NCBI RefSeq assembly: GCF_003865135.1
Contig: NZ_BHZC01000001.1
Span: 3,038,001-3,102,000, forward strand
Source: Streptomyces chrestomyceticus JCM 4735
Lineage (GTDB): Bacteria; Actinomycetota; Actinomycetes; Streptomycetales; Streptomycetaceae
Direction: 5' to 3'
DNA: 64,000 nucleotides
Each line of letters begins with the position of its first letter. Position 1 is the stretch's first letter. This document shows, piece by piece, positions 55,838-64,000 of the stretch. A program made the translations under genes and the position numbers. The notes under the pieces were generated by a model. The model worked only from the letters and a program-made list of their open reading frames with translations. It did not search any database and was not told where the DNA came from.

Positions 55838-58357
55838 TCAGACGTCCGTGCCGCCGCCCGTGCCACCGGAGGTGGTGGCCGCCGAGCTGCTGCCGTTGGC
55901 GCTGCTGGGCGCCGGGTTGCCGGTGGTGCCGGTCGGTTCCTGGCTGGTCGGCTTGTCCGTGGGCTTGTCCGTGGGCTTGTCGGTCGGCTTGTCCGTCGGT
56001 TTGTCGGTGGGCTTGTCCGTCGGCTTGCCGGTCGGCTTGTCCGTGGGCCTGCCGGTGCCCGTCCCCGTGTCGGTGGGCCGGGTGGTCGGGTCGGTCGGGC
56101 GCGTCGTCGGATCGGTCGGGTCCGTGCTGCCGTCGGTGGGCCGGCCGGTGGTCGGGTCCGTGGCGCCGGTGCTCGGGGCGGGCGAGCCGGTGGGCTGTCC
56201 GCCGGTGCCCGGCGTCGTCGAGCCATGGCCGCCGGTGCCGGGCCGGCTGCCCTGGCCGGTGCGGGTGCCGCCGGTGCCCGGCTGGTCGGCTGGCAGGCCG
56301 TCACCGTCCTTGCCGGGCTCTGCGGACTGCTCGGTCTTGACCTTCCCGCCCGGGCCGCCGTCGTCGTTCCCGGAGACCGCGCCCAGGGTGACGACGGTGC
56401 CCAGGACGGCGACGAGCAGGGCGCCCGCGGCCGCGGCGACCAGGTTGCGCCGGGCGCTCAGCACCACGGCCTTGCGGCCGCCGGCCCTGGTGCCGCCCTG
56501 GCCGGCGTTCTTGCCGCCGCCGGTGACGGCGTGGGTGACCACGGTGGGCGCGGTCGCGTCGACGGCCGGGGCCGCGGCGAGGGCGGCGGGCACCCCGCCG
56601 GGCGGCGAGGCCGACTCCTCCGTCCGCGCGTCCGGGATCTCCTCGCCGGCCGGTGTGGCCGTACCGGCGGGCGGGGTGAACGTGCCGGAGCGGTCGGCGA
56701 CCAGGGCCAGCGCGCGCCGTCCCGCGACCGCGCCCCGCCGGTCGGAGAGCACGCCGCGCAGTCCTATCGACGCCTCCAGCTCGGCCCGCGCCCGGTCCAG
56801 GTTGCCGGTGCACAGGGCGAGGACGCCCAGCTCGTGGTGGAAGTACGCCTCCTCGGCGACCTCCCCGGCGATGCGGGCGGCCTCGGCGCCGTGCCGCAGG
56901 CTGCGCTCCCAGGCGTTCCAGTGCAGGGCGGCGGCGAAGGCCGGGGCGGCCGTACGGGCCAGCAGGACGGCGGCGCTGGGGTGGCCGCTCTCCCGGCTGC
57001 CGGTCAGGACGTTCATGGCGGCCAGGATCGCGTCGGCCTCGGCGGCGGCCCGCTCGGGCGTGACCGAGGGGTGCCCGGCCCACCAGGCGTAGTGCTGGGC
57101 GGCGGTCAGGGCCCGCTCGCCCGCGCCGTCGTCGTACCCGGCGGCCGTCAACTGGTCCTCCACCGTCGCCGCGAGCCGGTAGTGGCCCCCGGCCGGGGTG
57201 ATCAGCCCGCAGTCCAGCAGCGCGCCGAGGGCGGCGTCCGCGTGGGTGTCCTGGGCGAGCGCGGGCAGGTGCGCCTGGTGCGGCAGCTCGCCGCCCAGCG
57301 CGACCGCGAAGCGCAGCGTCTCGCGCGCCGCCTCGCTCAGGCCGGCGGCGATCAGCGGCGCGGGCGAGGCGGCCTCGGCGACGGTCGGCAGCGGTCCGGC
57401 GGTGCCGCCCTGGCCGTCCCCGGCCGCGGCGTCGTCGTCGGAGTGCTCCCCGTACGCATCGAAGGTGTCCTGGCCGGCACGGGTCCGCTGCCGCAGCAGG
57501 GCACCGGCCTGCACGAAGCGCAGGGGCAGCCCTTCGGACTCGAACCACAGGTCGGCGGCCCACGCGGCCTCGTCGTCGGTGAGCGGCCGGCCGACGACGC
57601 CCGCCAGCAGCTCGCGGCAGGCGTCGCGGCCGATGCCGCCGAGGGAGACCTCTTCGAGGTGGGAGCCGGGCGAGGGCGCGGCGACGTCGGGGGTGGCGGC
57701 GAACAGGAAGGCGCACTCGGGGGTGGCGCCCAGCAGCTCGTCCAGCGCGGCGCCGCCGAACTCCAGGTCGTCCAGGACGACGATGGCGCCGATCTCGCCG
57801 AGCAGGCGCAGCAGCTCGCCGCGGTCGGGGCGGTGCAGCGGGGCCCGGTGGACGGCCGCGAACAGCTCGTACATCACGTCGGTGGGGGTGCGGCGGTATC
57901 CGGAGAGCCGGACGACACCGTCGGGGGCCAGGCCCTCGCAGGCGGTGGCGACGGCGTCCAGCAGGCGCGTACGGCCCGATCCGGAGGGCCCGGTGACGCG
58001 TACGGATCTGCCGCGGGACAGCAGCCGCACCAGCCGGTCGGTCTCCTCCGCGCGCTCCAGGAGCGCGCCTTGGCGGCCGGCGGAGACCGGCAGGGCGGGC
58101 GGCGCGGCGGCGCGGGCCAGCTCGGCGCGCTCCTCGGGGCCGTGCTTGCCGGGGACGGCGGGCTGTTCGCCGGGCGGGCAGGGTTCGATCTCGCTGCCGT
58201 CGACCGGGTTGACGGTGAGCAGGTAGGGGCCCGACACGAGCTGTACGGTGCGGGCGGGCCCGCCGGGGGCGGCCGCGGAGCCGCCGGCCGCGGGCGTCGG
58301 GACAGGGGCGTCCTGCTCGCCGTACTCCTCAGGTCCCCGGTTGGTGTTCGGGTCCAT
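55838..58357 (-). CDS. STAND-like signalling ATPase with membrane segment and Pro/Thr-rich tail
   Basis: 839 residues. Seen: Pro/Ala-rich N-terminus; P-loop VTGPSGSGRTRLL (about 118-130), Walker B IVVLDDLEF; helical repeats of TPR type (HHELGVLALCTGNLDRARAELEASIGL); a single membrane segment LVAAAAGALLVAVLGTVVTLG near residue 655; then about 170 extracytoplasmic residues of Thr/Pro/Gly/Asp, including eight or so PTDK units. No N-terminal DNA-binding domain, unlike AfsR. ATG at 58357. Upstream 58358-58630 has no gene and an AT-rich patch (58500-58560). The gene lies between nucS and a STAS protein. Probably an envelope-linked signal sensor. Confidence 0.9.
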   Translation of the reverse strand: MDPNTNRGPEEYGEQDAPVPTPAAGGSAAAPGGPARTVQLVSGPYLLTVNPVDGSEIEPCPPGEQPAVPGKHGPEERAELARAAAPPALPVSAGRQGALLERAEETDRLVRLLSRGRSVRVTGPSGSGRTRLLDAVATACEGLAPDGVVRLSGYRRTPTDVMYELFAAVHRAPLHRPDRGELLRLLGEIGAIVVLDDLEFGGAALDELLGATPECAFLFAATPDVAAPSPGSHLEEVSLGGIGRDACRELLAGVVGRPLTDDEAAWAADLWFESEGLPLRFVQAGALLRQRTRAGQDTFDAYGEHSDDDAAAGDGQGGTAGPLPTVAEAASPAPLIAAGLSEAARETLRFAVALGGELPHQAHLPALAQDTHADAALGALLDCGLITPAGGHYRLAATVEDQLTAAGYDDGAGERALTAAQHYAWWAGHPSVTPERAAAEADAILAAMNVLTGSRESGHPSAAVLLARTAAPAFAAALHWNAWERSLRHGAEAARIAGEVAEEAYFHHELGVLALCTGNLDRARAELEASIGLRGVLSDRRGAVAGRRALALVADRSGTFTPPAGTATPAGEEIPDARTEESASPPGGVPAALAAAPAVDATAPTVVTHAVTGGGKNAGQGGTRAGGRKAVVLSARRNLVAAAAGALLVAVLGTVVTLGAVSGNDDGGPGGKVKTEQSAEPGKDGDGLPADQPGTGGTRTGQGSRPGTGGHGSTTPGTGGQPTGSPAPSTGATDPTTGRPTDGSTDPTDPTTRPTDPTTRPTDTGTGTGRPTDKPTGKPTDKPTDKPTDKPTDKPTDKPTDKPTSQEPTGTTGNPAPSSANGSSSAATTSGGTGGGTDV
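55949..56048 (-). repeat. 12-base tandem repeat coding PTDK
   Basis: About eight near-identical units of 12 bases (GGCTTGTCCGTG and variants) within the tail of the ATPase gene. Synonymous changes show the units are old, but copy number may vary between strains. Confidence 0.8.
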
Positions 58358-58630
58358 GGTGAAATGCCCCCCAGATGCGCTTGGCGTGCCGACCGGCGGT
58401 TCGTGTCCCGGCCGTCCGCACTCCCCCAGCCTCCGGCCGGGGTGCTCCCCGGCCGCCGCTTCTGGTCCGGTGCCCGCCGTGCGGCGAACCGGACGGCGGA
58501 AAACCGAACCTTAGACCTTCGCCCAGTATCTACGAAGCGCCGGGGTCCGCTCCTGCCCGGAACGTCACAGTGTTGTGAGAATCCTTCGGGTATGCGGCTT
58601 TTTGATCTTGCCGTCGGCGCCGTCGCGCCG

Positions 58631-58954
58631 TCAGACCCGCGGCAGGGTCTCGGCCGCGATGCCGCCCTCGATGGCGAGGATGCGGTGCAGGCGGGTGGCG
58701 ACCAGCAGCCGCTGCATCTGCGGCGGTACGCCGCGCAGCACGAGCCGGCGGTTGGCCCGCCCGGCGCGGCGGTGCGCGCCCATGATCACGCCGAGTCCGG
58801 TGGCGTCCCACGAGTCGAGTCCGGTCAGATCCAGCACGAGGTCGCCCTGGCCCGAGTCGACGGCGGAGTGCAGGACGGTTCGGGCGTCCGCCGCGCTGCG
58901 GACGTCGAGGCGGCCCCCGACGACCAGCTCGGCGTGGTCGCCCCTGATGTGCAT
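58631..58954 (-). CDS. STAS domain protein, anti-sigma factor antagonist
   Basis: 107 residues. ELVVGGRLDVRSAADARTVL and VLDLTGLDSWDATGLGVIMGAHRRA are the STAS core. In SpoIIAA-type proteins the serine of DSSGLG is phosphorylated; here the site is ATGLG, with Thr in that place. ATG at 58954 with GGGGAG upstream. Partner kinase not in the window. Acts in the cytoplasm. Confidence 0.9.
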   Translation of the reverse strand: MHIRGDHAELVVGGRLDVRSAADARTVLHSAVDSGQGDLVLDLTGLDSWDATGLGVIMGAHRRAGRANRRLVLRGVPPQMQRLLVATRLHRILAIEGGIAAETLPRV

Positions 58955-59119
58955 ATGCGCTCCCCGGGTGATGAATGCTCGATCGTTACGTCTACAGAAC
59001 TGACTGCCTCTCATGCGGCGAAGTTGCCGCCTGTAAGCGAACCGATACCGAATTCACCCCGGAGGGTGACGGCACCGGACCCGTGCGCCTGGCGCACCGG
59101 CCGCCGCGGGGCGGGCCGC

Positions 59120-59143
59120 CGGCGGCCGGAGCCCCGGCCGCCG
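59120..59143 (-). terminator. Terminator of the hydroxybutyryl-CoA dehydrogenase gene
   Basis: Perfect 10-base arms (CGGCGGCCGG) with a 4-base loop, 76 bases past the stop at 59220. The rest of 58955-59219 is the STAS promoter region and has no gene. Confidence 0.65.
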
Positions 59144-59219
59144 CGCTCCCGGCCGTGCCCGGAGCGGCGCCTGACGCCGCGACAGCGCGGTGCGGGGTCC
59201 GGGCCCGTCCGACGCGGAA

Positions 59220-60068
59220 TCAGTGCTCGTAGAAGCCTTGCCCGCTCTTGCGGCCGATATCGCCGGCATCGACCATCCGCCGCATGACCTCCGGCGGCGC
59301 GAACTTCTCGTCCTGCGACTCGGTGTAGATGTTGTCGGTGGCGTGCAGCAGGATGTCCACGCCGGTCAGGTCGGCGGTGGCCAGCGGCCCCATGGCGTGT
59401 CCGAAGCCCAGCTTGCAGGCGGTGTCGATGTCCTCGGCGCTGGCGACCCCGGACTCGTACAGCTTCGCCGCCTCCACGACCAGCGCCGAGATCAGACGGG
59501 TGGTCACGAAGCCGGCCACGTCACGGTTGACGACGATGCAGGTCTTGCCGACGGACTCGGCGAACGCGCGGGCGGTGGCGAGGGTCTCGTCGCTGGTCTT
59601 GTAGCCGCGCACCAGTTCGCACAACTGCATCATCGGCACCGGCGAGAAGAAGTGCGTGCCCACCACTCGCTCGGGGCGCCCGGTGGCCGCGGCGATCTTG
59701 GTGATCGGGATGGCCGAGGTGTTGGAGGCGAGCACCGCCTCGTCCTTGACCAGCTTGTCCAGGTTCGTAAAGATCTCGCGCTTGACGTCGATCCGCTCGA
59801 AGACCGCCTCGACGACGATGTCCGCGTCGGCCGCCGCGTCCAGGTCGGTCGTGGTGGTGATCCGGGCCAGCGCCTGCTCGGCGTCGGCCGCGGCCAGCTT
59901 GCCCTTGCTCACGAACTTCTCGTACGAGGCCTCGATGCCGCCCTTGCCGCGGGCCAGCGCGCCTTCCGTCACATCGCGGAGGACGACCTCCCAGCCCGCC
60001 TGGGCCGAGACCTGCGCGATACCGGACCCCATGAGTCCGGCTCCGATGACGGCGAGCTTCTTTGCCAC
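59220..60068 (-). CDS. hbd: 3-hydroxybutyryl-CoA dehydrogenase
   Basis: 282 residues. Reduces acetoacetyl-CoA to 3-hydroxybutyryl-CoA with NAD(P)H. Rossmann IGAGLMGSGIAQ; catalytic Ser118 (SNTSAI), His139 (GTHFFSPVP) and Glu151 (LCELV); DVAGFVTTR. ATG at 60068. With the thiolase at 40416 it makes the C4 precursor of crotonyl- and butyryl-CoA, feeding IcmA or ethylmalonyl-CoA. It has a TetR gene upstream on the same strand. Confidence 0.95.
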   Translation of the reverse strand: MAKKLAVIGAGLMGSGIAQVSAQAGWEVVLRDVTEGALARGKGGIEASYEKFVSKGKLAAADAEQALARITTTTDLDAAADADIVVEAVFERIDVKREIFTNLDKLVKDEAVLASNTSAIPITKIAAATGRPERVVGTHFFSPVPMMQLCELVRGYKTSDETLATARAFAESVGKTCIVVNRDVAGFVTTRLISALVVEAAKLYESGVASAEDIDTACKLGFGHAMGPLATADLTGVDILLHATDNIYTESQDEKFAPPEVMRRMVDAGDIGRKSGQGFYEH

Positions 60069-60194
60069 TTGCTGTCCCCTAACACGCTGTACACCTGACG
60101 GCTCTCGGCAGTGACGTTAGCGCCCGGCGGCGATCGATAGGAGGGTTAGAGATGCGCGTCACGTCTCAGATGACGGACATCACACCGCGCGGGC

Positions 60195-60845
60195 TCACCG
60201 GCCGCCGCGCACGGCATAGTTGAGGACCTTTCCGCCGAGCGCGCCCTCCAGGTCGTCGAGCAGGACGAGCGCTTCGCGTGACACCTCGTCGGGTGCGCGG
60301 CCGGCCATCATGGCGCGGGCGATGTGCGCCGTGAGCGTGGCGTGCACCCAGTTGAGCTGACCGGCCACCAGGAGCGGCAGCCAGTCGTCCGCCGCGGCGC
60401 CGGCCTCCTGGCGCAGGGTCTCCTCCAGGCGGGTGAGCTGTTCCTGCTGGAGGTGCCAGAGGCGGGCCTTGAGGGTGGCGGCGCCCTCGATGACGCGCAG
60501 GAAGCGGTCGTAGCCCTCGACGAGTCCGACGGCGGGTGAGACGGCCTCGACCTGTTCGCGCAGTTCGCGCAGGACGGCGGCGGCCGCCGACTCCCCCGCG
60601 TCCCGGCCGCGTACGTAGCGCGCGAGGCGGTCCACCAGCCCGGCGCCGCGGTCCATGAAGAGGTCTTCCTTGGCCGGGAAGTAGTTGTAGACGGTGTTGA
60701 CCGAGACCTCGCAGACCTCCGCGATCTCCGCGATGGTCACGTCGTCGAAGCCGCGCTCCAGGAACAGGCCGGTGGCCATGTCCGAGATGTGCTGGCGCGT
60801 CTGCCGCTTCTTGCGCTCCCTGAGTCCCTCTGCCATGCCCCGCAT
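60195..60845 (-). CDS. TetR family regulator of the divergent ABC exporter
   Basis: 216 residues. HTH: HISDMATGLFLERGFDDVTIAEIAEVCEVSVNTVYNYFPAKEDLF (about 19-62, split here as HTH helices). ATG at 60845 has GAAGG six bases upstream. The 73-base gap to the ABC gene is AT-rich, with the palindrome ATTGCAAT at 60879-60886. Likely represses the exporter. Confidence 0.92.
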   Translation of the reverse strand: MRGMAEGLRERKKRQTRQHISDMATGLFLERGFDDVTIAEIAEVCEVSVNTVYNYFPAKEDLFMDRGAGLVDRLARYVRGRDAGESAAAAVLRELREQVEAVSPAVGLVEGYDRFLRVIEGAATLKARLWHLQQEQLTRLEETLRQEAGAAADDWLPLLVAGQLNWVHATLTAHIARAMMAGRAPDEVSREALVLLDDLEGALGGKVLNYAVRGGR

Positions 60846-60918
60846 CGTACGCCTTCTTGGGGTTCTTTAATTTTTGGGGGCATTGCAATTTTTCAGTCGC
60901 TCTGTTTTTCTGTCCGGC

Positions 60919-61701
60919 ATGGCAGTCATCACGGCGTCCGGCCTGACCCGGACCTTCCCCACCCGGCACGGCCCCGTCGAAGCCGTACGCGGCATCGACC
61001 TCACCGTCGGACACGGCGAGATCCTCGGCCTGCTCGGCCCCAACGGCGCCGGGAAGACCACCACCCTGCGGATGCTCACCACGCTCCTCGCCCCCACCGG
61101 CGGCAGCGCGACCGTCGCCGGCTGCGACCTGCTCCGCGACCCGGCGGGCGTGCGGCGCGCCACCGGCTACGTCGCCCAGTCCGGCGGCGTCGACCCGCAC
61201 ATCTCCGTACGGGAGGAACTGGTGACCCAGGGGCGCCTGTACCGCCTGCCGAAGGCACGGGCCGCCGCCCGCGCCGAGGAACTGGCGCACGACCTCGGCC
61301 TCCACGGGCTGCTGGACCGCACGTGCGCGGCGCTGTCCGGCGGGCAGCGGCGGCGGCTGGACATCGCGATGGGGCTGCCGCACCGGCCCGCGGTGCTCTT
61401 CCTGGACGAGCCGACGACCGGCCTCGACCCCGGCAGCCGAGCCGGCCTGTGGGAGCTGGTGCGGAAGCTGCGTACGGACTACGGCACCACCGTCGTCCTG
61501 ACCACCCACTACCTCGACGAGGCGGACGCGCTCGCCGACCGCCTGGTGGTCGTCGACAAGGGCGTGGTGGCCGCCGAGGGCACCCCGCGCGCGCTCAAGA
61601 CCGCCTACGCCGGCTCGGCCGACGCGTCCCTCCAGGACGCCTTCCTCGCCATCACCGGGCGTGGCCCCGCGCCGGTGGACACCACCCCCGTAGCCGTCTG
61701 A
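60919..61701 (+). CDS. ABC transporter ATPase, DrrA-like
   Basis: 260 residues. Walker A LLGPNGAGKTT, signature LSGGQRRRLDIA, Walker B VLFLDEPTTGLDPG, TTHYLDEAD. Drug-resistance type (DrrA) but shorter: it lacks most of the usual C-terminal domain of that family, ending in Pro/Val. ATG at 60919 has no ribosome site, so may be leaderless. Pairs with the permease 26 bases on. Confidence 0.93.
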   Translation: MAVITASGLTRTFPTRHGPVEAVRGIDLTVGHGEILGLLGPNGAGKTTTLRMLTTLLAPTGGSATVAGCDLLRDPAGVRRATGYVAQSGGVDPHISVREELVTQGRLYRLPKARAAARAEELAHDLGLHGLLDRTCAALSGGQRRRLDIAMGLPHRPAVLFLDEPTTGLDPGSRAGLWELVRKLRTDYGTTVVLTTHYLDEADALADRLVVVDKGVVAAEGTPRALKTAYAGSADASLQDAFLAITGRGPAPVDTTPVAV

Positions 61702-61727
61702 CCGCCCGACCACTTACGGAGTCCCGT

Positions 61728-62483
61728 ATGTCGCCCGTCCTGTCCGACACCGCCCTGATCTTCGGGCGCTACGCCCGGCAGACCCTGCGCTCCAAGGTGC
61801 AGATGCTCTTCGGCGTCCTGATGCCGCTGCTCTACCTGCTCTTCTTCGGACCGCTGCTGACGAAGCTGCCACTGGCCTCCGAGGGCAGTTCGTGGCAGGT
61901 CCTGGTGCCCGGCCTGCTGCTGCAACTCGCGCTCTTCGGGGCGTCGTTCTGCGGCTTCGCCATCATTCTCGAAAAGCAGTACGGGGTGGTGGAGCGGATG
62001 CGGGTGACGCCCGTGAGCCGGCTCGCGCTGCTGCTGGGGCGGGTGCTGCGGGACACCGTGCTGCTCACGTTCCAGGCGGGGCTGCTGGTACTGGTGGCGC
62101 TGGTGATGGGGCTGCGGGCGCCGCTCGGCGGCATCCTCATCGGCTTCGCGTTCGTCGCCGCGACGGCCGTCGCCCTGTCCTCGCTGTCGTACGCGCTGGC
62201 CCTGAAGGTCGCCTCACCACAGGAGTTCGGCCCCGTCGTCAACGCCGCCACCATGCCCACCATGCTGCTCTCCGGCCTGATGCTGCCGATGGCCCTGGCC
62301 CCCGGGTGGCTGGACGTCCTCTCCCGCTTCATGCCGCTGCGCCACCTCGTGGACGGTGTCCGCGCGGCCTACGTGGGCGACTACACCGGTACGCCGGTGC
62401 TGTACGGAGCGCTGACCGCCGCCGGACTCGCGGCGGTGGCCGCGGCGGTCTGCGCCCGCGCCTTCCGCAGGGCCGCGGCGTAG
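61728..62483 (+). CDS. ABC-2 type permease, DrrB-like
   Basis: 251 residues, six hydrophobic segments. IFGRYARQTLRSKVQMLFGVLMPLLYLLFF, EKQYGVVERMRVTPVSR and the conserved LSGLMLPM and FMPLRHLVDGVRA are typical of drug exporters. ATG at 61728. Second gene of the exporter, controlled probably by the divergent TetR. Confidence 0.93.
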   Translation: MSPVLSDTALIFGRYARQTLRSKVQMLFGVLMPLLYLLFFGPLLTKLPLASEGSSWQVLVPGLLLQLALFGASFCGFAIILEKQYGVVERMRVTPVSRLALLLGRVLRDTVLLTFQAGLLVLVALVMGLRAPLGGILIGFAFVAATAVALSSLSYALALKVASPQEFGPVVNAATMPTMLLSGLMLPMALAPGWLDVLSRFMPLRHLVDGVRAAYVGDYTGTPVLYGALTAAGLAAVAAAVCARAFRRAAA

Positions 62484-62486
62484 GCT
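62481..62486 (+). promoter_or_regulatory. -10 element of a leaderless adenosyltransferase gene
   Basis: TAGGCT ends seven bases before the ATG at 62494 and overlaps the stop of the permease gene. Confidence 0.5.
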
Positions 62487-62493
62487 CGCCCGT

Positions 62494-63066
62494 ATGGTCA
62501 ATCTGACGCGCATCTACACCCGTACCGGCGACAAGGGCACCACCGCCCTCGGCGACATGAGCCGTACCGCCAAGACCGACACGCGGATCGCGGCCTACGC
62601 GGACGCCAACGAGGCCAACGCGGCGATCGGCGTGGCCGTCGCCCTCGGCTCGCTGCCGGAGGACGTCGTCACGGTGCTCGTCCGGGTGCAGAACGACCTC
62701 TTCGACGTGGGCGCGGACCTGTCGACGCCGGTGGTGGAGAACCCCGAGTTCCCGCCGCTGCGCGTCGAGCAGTCCTACATCGACAAGCTGGAGGCGGACT
62801 GCGACCACTACCTGGAGAGCCTGGAGAAGCTGCGCAGCTTCATCCTGCCCGGCGGTACGGCCGGTGCCGCGCTGCTGCACCAGGCGTGCACGGTGGTCCG
62901 CCGCGCCGAGCGCTCCACCTGGGCGGCGCTGGAGATGCACGGCGACACCATGAACCACCTCACCGCCACCTACCTCAACCGCCTCTCCGACCTCCTGTTC
63001 ATCCTGGCCCGCACGGCCAACAAGGAGCAGGGCGACGTGCTGTGGGTGCCGGGCGGCGAGCGGTAG
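62494..63066 (+). CDS. Cob(I)alamin adenosyltransferase, PduO type
   Basis: 190 residues. Transfers adenosyl from ATP to cobalamin, making the cofactor of IcmA and methylmalonyl-CoA mutase. ATP-binding TRTGDKGTTALGD, DANEANAAIG, FILPGG, and RRAERSTWAAL match PduO. ATG at 62494, leaderless. Ends six bases from the convergent membrane-protein gene. Not functionally part of the exporter before it. Confidence 0.94.
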   Translation: MVNLTRIYTRTGDKGTTALGDMSRTAKTDTRIAAYADANEANAAIGVAVALGSLPEDVVTVLVRVQNDLFDVGADLSTPVVENPEFPPLRVEQSYIDKLEADCDHYLESLEKLRSFILPGGTAGAALLHQACTVVRRAERSTWAALEMHGDTMNHLTATYLNRLSDLLFILARTANKEQGDVLWVPGGER

Positions 63067-63072
63067 GCGGCG

Positions 63073-63687
63073 TCACCAGGACGAGGGCGGGCGCCGGGCC
63101 GTGCCGGCCTGGCCGCGCTCGCGCTCGTCCGCGCCGCCCGGGGGCAGGTGCCCCTCCGGCGCCTTCTTCGGCCACAGCGTGTAGCTCACCGCGATGACCA
63201 GGTTGATGCCGATGACGATGAGCATCTTGGTCTGCCAGTCGCGCAGCGAGGCGGTCCGGGCGGGGTCGCCCACGTACCAGGCCGCGAGCTGCAGGAGTCC
63301 CATCGCGATGAGCGCGGCGAGGATCCAGCGGCCCGCCGACTGCCACTCGAAGACCGCGCGCTCCCGCCCGTACTTCGGCGTCGGCACGGGCGGCGGGCCG
63401 CCCGCGAAACGGTGGGCGAAGCGGACGTCCACCCACTTGATCGTGCGGTGCCCCAGCGCGGCCGAGAAGCCGATGTAGACGGCGGCGAGCCCGTGCTTCC
63501 AGTCGGCCTCGGCACCGTTCTTCAGGTCGACGGCCGTGGCGACCAGCAGGACGAGTTCCAGCAGCGGTTCCAGCAGCAGGACGGCGGCGCCGGTACGCGG
63601 CATCTTCACCAGGTAGCGCAGGGCCAGCCCACCGGCCAGCAGCACCCAGAAGCCGGCCTCGCAGACGATGATCAGTGTGACGATCAC
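63073..63687 (-). CDS. Membrane protein, unknown function
   Basis: 204 residues. Hydrophobic segments VTLIIVCEAGFWVLLAGGL, VLLLEPLLELVLLVA, AGRWILAALIAMGLLQLAAWY and LIVIGINLVIAVSYTLW; cytoplasmic stretches include YGRERAVFEWQ. GTG at 63687 has GGGGAG six bases upstream. Charged Pro-rich tail. I do not recognise a function. Confidence 0.82.
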   Translation of the reverse strand: MIVTLIIVCEAGFWVLLAGGLALRYLVKMPRTGAAVLLLEPLLELVLLVATAVDLKNGAEADWKHGLAAVYIGFSAALGHRTIKWVDVRFAHRFAGGPPPVPTPKYGRERAVFEWQSAGRWILAALIAMGLLQLAAWYVGDPARTASLRDWQTKMLIVIGINLVIAVSYTLWPKKAPEGHLPPGGADERERGQAGTARRPPSSW

Positions 63688-63850
63688 GGGACTCCCCTTC
63701 TTTCCTGTCCTTCCAGGCTCGCCCCGGAATCCGGCCGTCACCTCGTCGCCCGCGATGATCCGGTGCTGCATCTTTCGATGTAGCGCGCGGCGCCACGGGT
63801 TCGGCCGGGGCGTGGAGGCGGCGGGCCGCACCGCCGTGTTTGATGGAGGG

Positions 63851-64000
63851 GTGACCGCGAGACCCTTCGCCTCCCTGGCGCGCCCGCACCGCGACGACGT
63901 GTGCATCGCCGTCTGCGGCCTGCTCGGCGGTCTGCTGCTGTGGGGGCTGGGGCTGCACAGCAGCCCGCCGCTGCTGGGCCTGCCGCCCTGGCTCGGTCTG
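63851..64000 (+). CDS. Start of a membrane protein (3' end outside window)
   Basis: The frame from GTG at 63851 stays open to the window edge (50 codons). After TARPFASLARPHRDD comes hydrophobic VCIAVCGLLGGLLLWGLGL. TTTGAT at 63839-63844 could be a -10 seven bases before, so leaderless. This N-terminus is what sensor kinases often have, but a kinase cannot be shown from 50 residues. The gap 63688-63850 shows no gene. Confidence 0.6.
   Translation, partial: MTARPFASLARPHRDDVCIAVCGLLGGLLLWGLGLHSSPPLLGLPPWLGL

Noticed and set aside
55949..56048. 12-base repeats as a CRISPR-like array
   Set aside because: Units are in frame, unspaced and code PTDK within a gene.

Overview
The window is high-GC, gene-dense DNA of a Streptomyces chromosome core. 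Evidence: the linked pair of polar coiled-coil genes scy and filP, the pfkA / pta-ackA / pyk central-carbon block, icmA, nucS, a gene of the SCO5389 family, Shine-Dalgarno sites of the GGAGG type mixed with apparently leaderless starts, and strong GC-rich hairpin terminators. Gene order resembles what I recall of the S. coelicolor SCO54xx-SCO53xx region; that is memory, not a search.

Layout. 1-3.6 kb: the 3' part of a very large alanine-rich polymorphic toxin (ALF repeats, Hint protease-like domain, unrecognised C-terminal toxin) and a small candidate immunity gene. 3.7-8.0 kb: YihY/BrkB membrane protein, catalase, a CxxC mini-protein, and a coupled operon holin-X / DUF3618 / DUF4235. 8.2-14.3 kb: phosphofructokinase divergent from phosphotransacetylase (frameshifted), acetate kinase and pyruvate kinase. 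14.4-17.1 kb: operon of secreted/membrane proteins (DUF6230, DUF6114, a Lys/Ser/Pro-rich secreted protein). 17.1-19.8 kb: a 0.6-kb regulatory gap, a thioredoxin-TPR (YbbN/CnoX-like) protein and a TetR regulator. 19.8-24.3 kb: SDR plus MurG paralogue, divergent from a two-component system. 24.4-29.1 kb: small secreted protein, SecDF fusion, isobutyryl-CoA mutase large subunit behind a 20-bp palindrome. 29.2-36.1 kb: two DUF3817 proteins, two MarR regulators, an MFS transporter with an ArsR-like regulator, a thiamine-binding-type protein and three tandem AIM24 proteins. 36.2-39.0 kb: a second two-component system facing a PepSY lipid-side protein. 39.1-42.2 kb: small ORF, MeaB-type GTPase and thiolase, divergent from methylmalonyl-CoA epimerase. 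42.4-47.8 kb: scy and filP. 48.0-52.6 kb: two similar ABC-2 exporter modules, both containing a frameshift. 52.6-58.9 kb: zinc-finger-like protein, LLM oxidoreductase, SCO5389-family protein, NucS, a signalling ATPase with a Pro/Thr-rich tail, STAS protein. 59.2-64.0 kb: 3-hydroxybutyryl-CoA dehydrogenase, TetR plus drug-type ABC exporter, PduO-type adenosyltransferase, a membrane protein and the start of another membrane protein.

How the genes work together. Acetate/acetyl-phosphate metabolism and lower glycolysis sit together (pfkA, pta, ackA, pyk). Short acyl-CoA metabolism is scattered but coherent: thiolase and 3-hydroxybutyryl-CoA dehydrogenase make C4 CoA esters, IcmA rearranges butyryl/isobutyryl-CoA with adenosyl-B12, PduO makes that cofactor, a MeaB-type GTPase protects or loads a mutase, and the epimerase serves methylmalonyl-CoA. 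Scy and FilP organise hyphal tips.

Three otherwise intact loci (pta, an ABC ATPase, an ABC permease) are each broken by what looks like loss of one base in a G or C run, which suggests consensus errors in the source sequence rather than three real pseudogenes. The most novel content is the toxin tip with its putative immunity protein; the MurG-SDR-two-component block and the permease with a repeated Thr-Met-rich motif also deserve attention.
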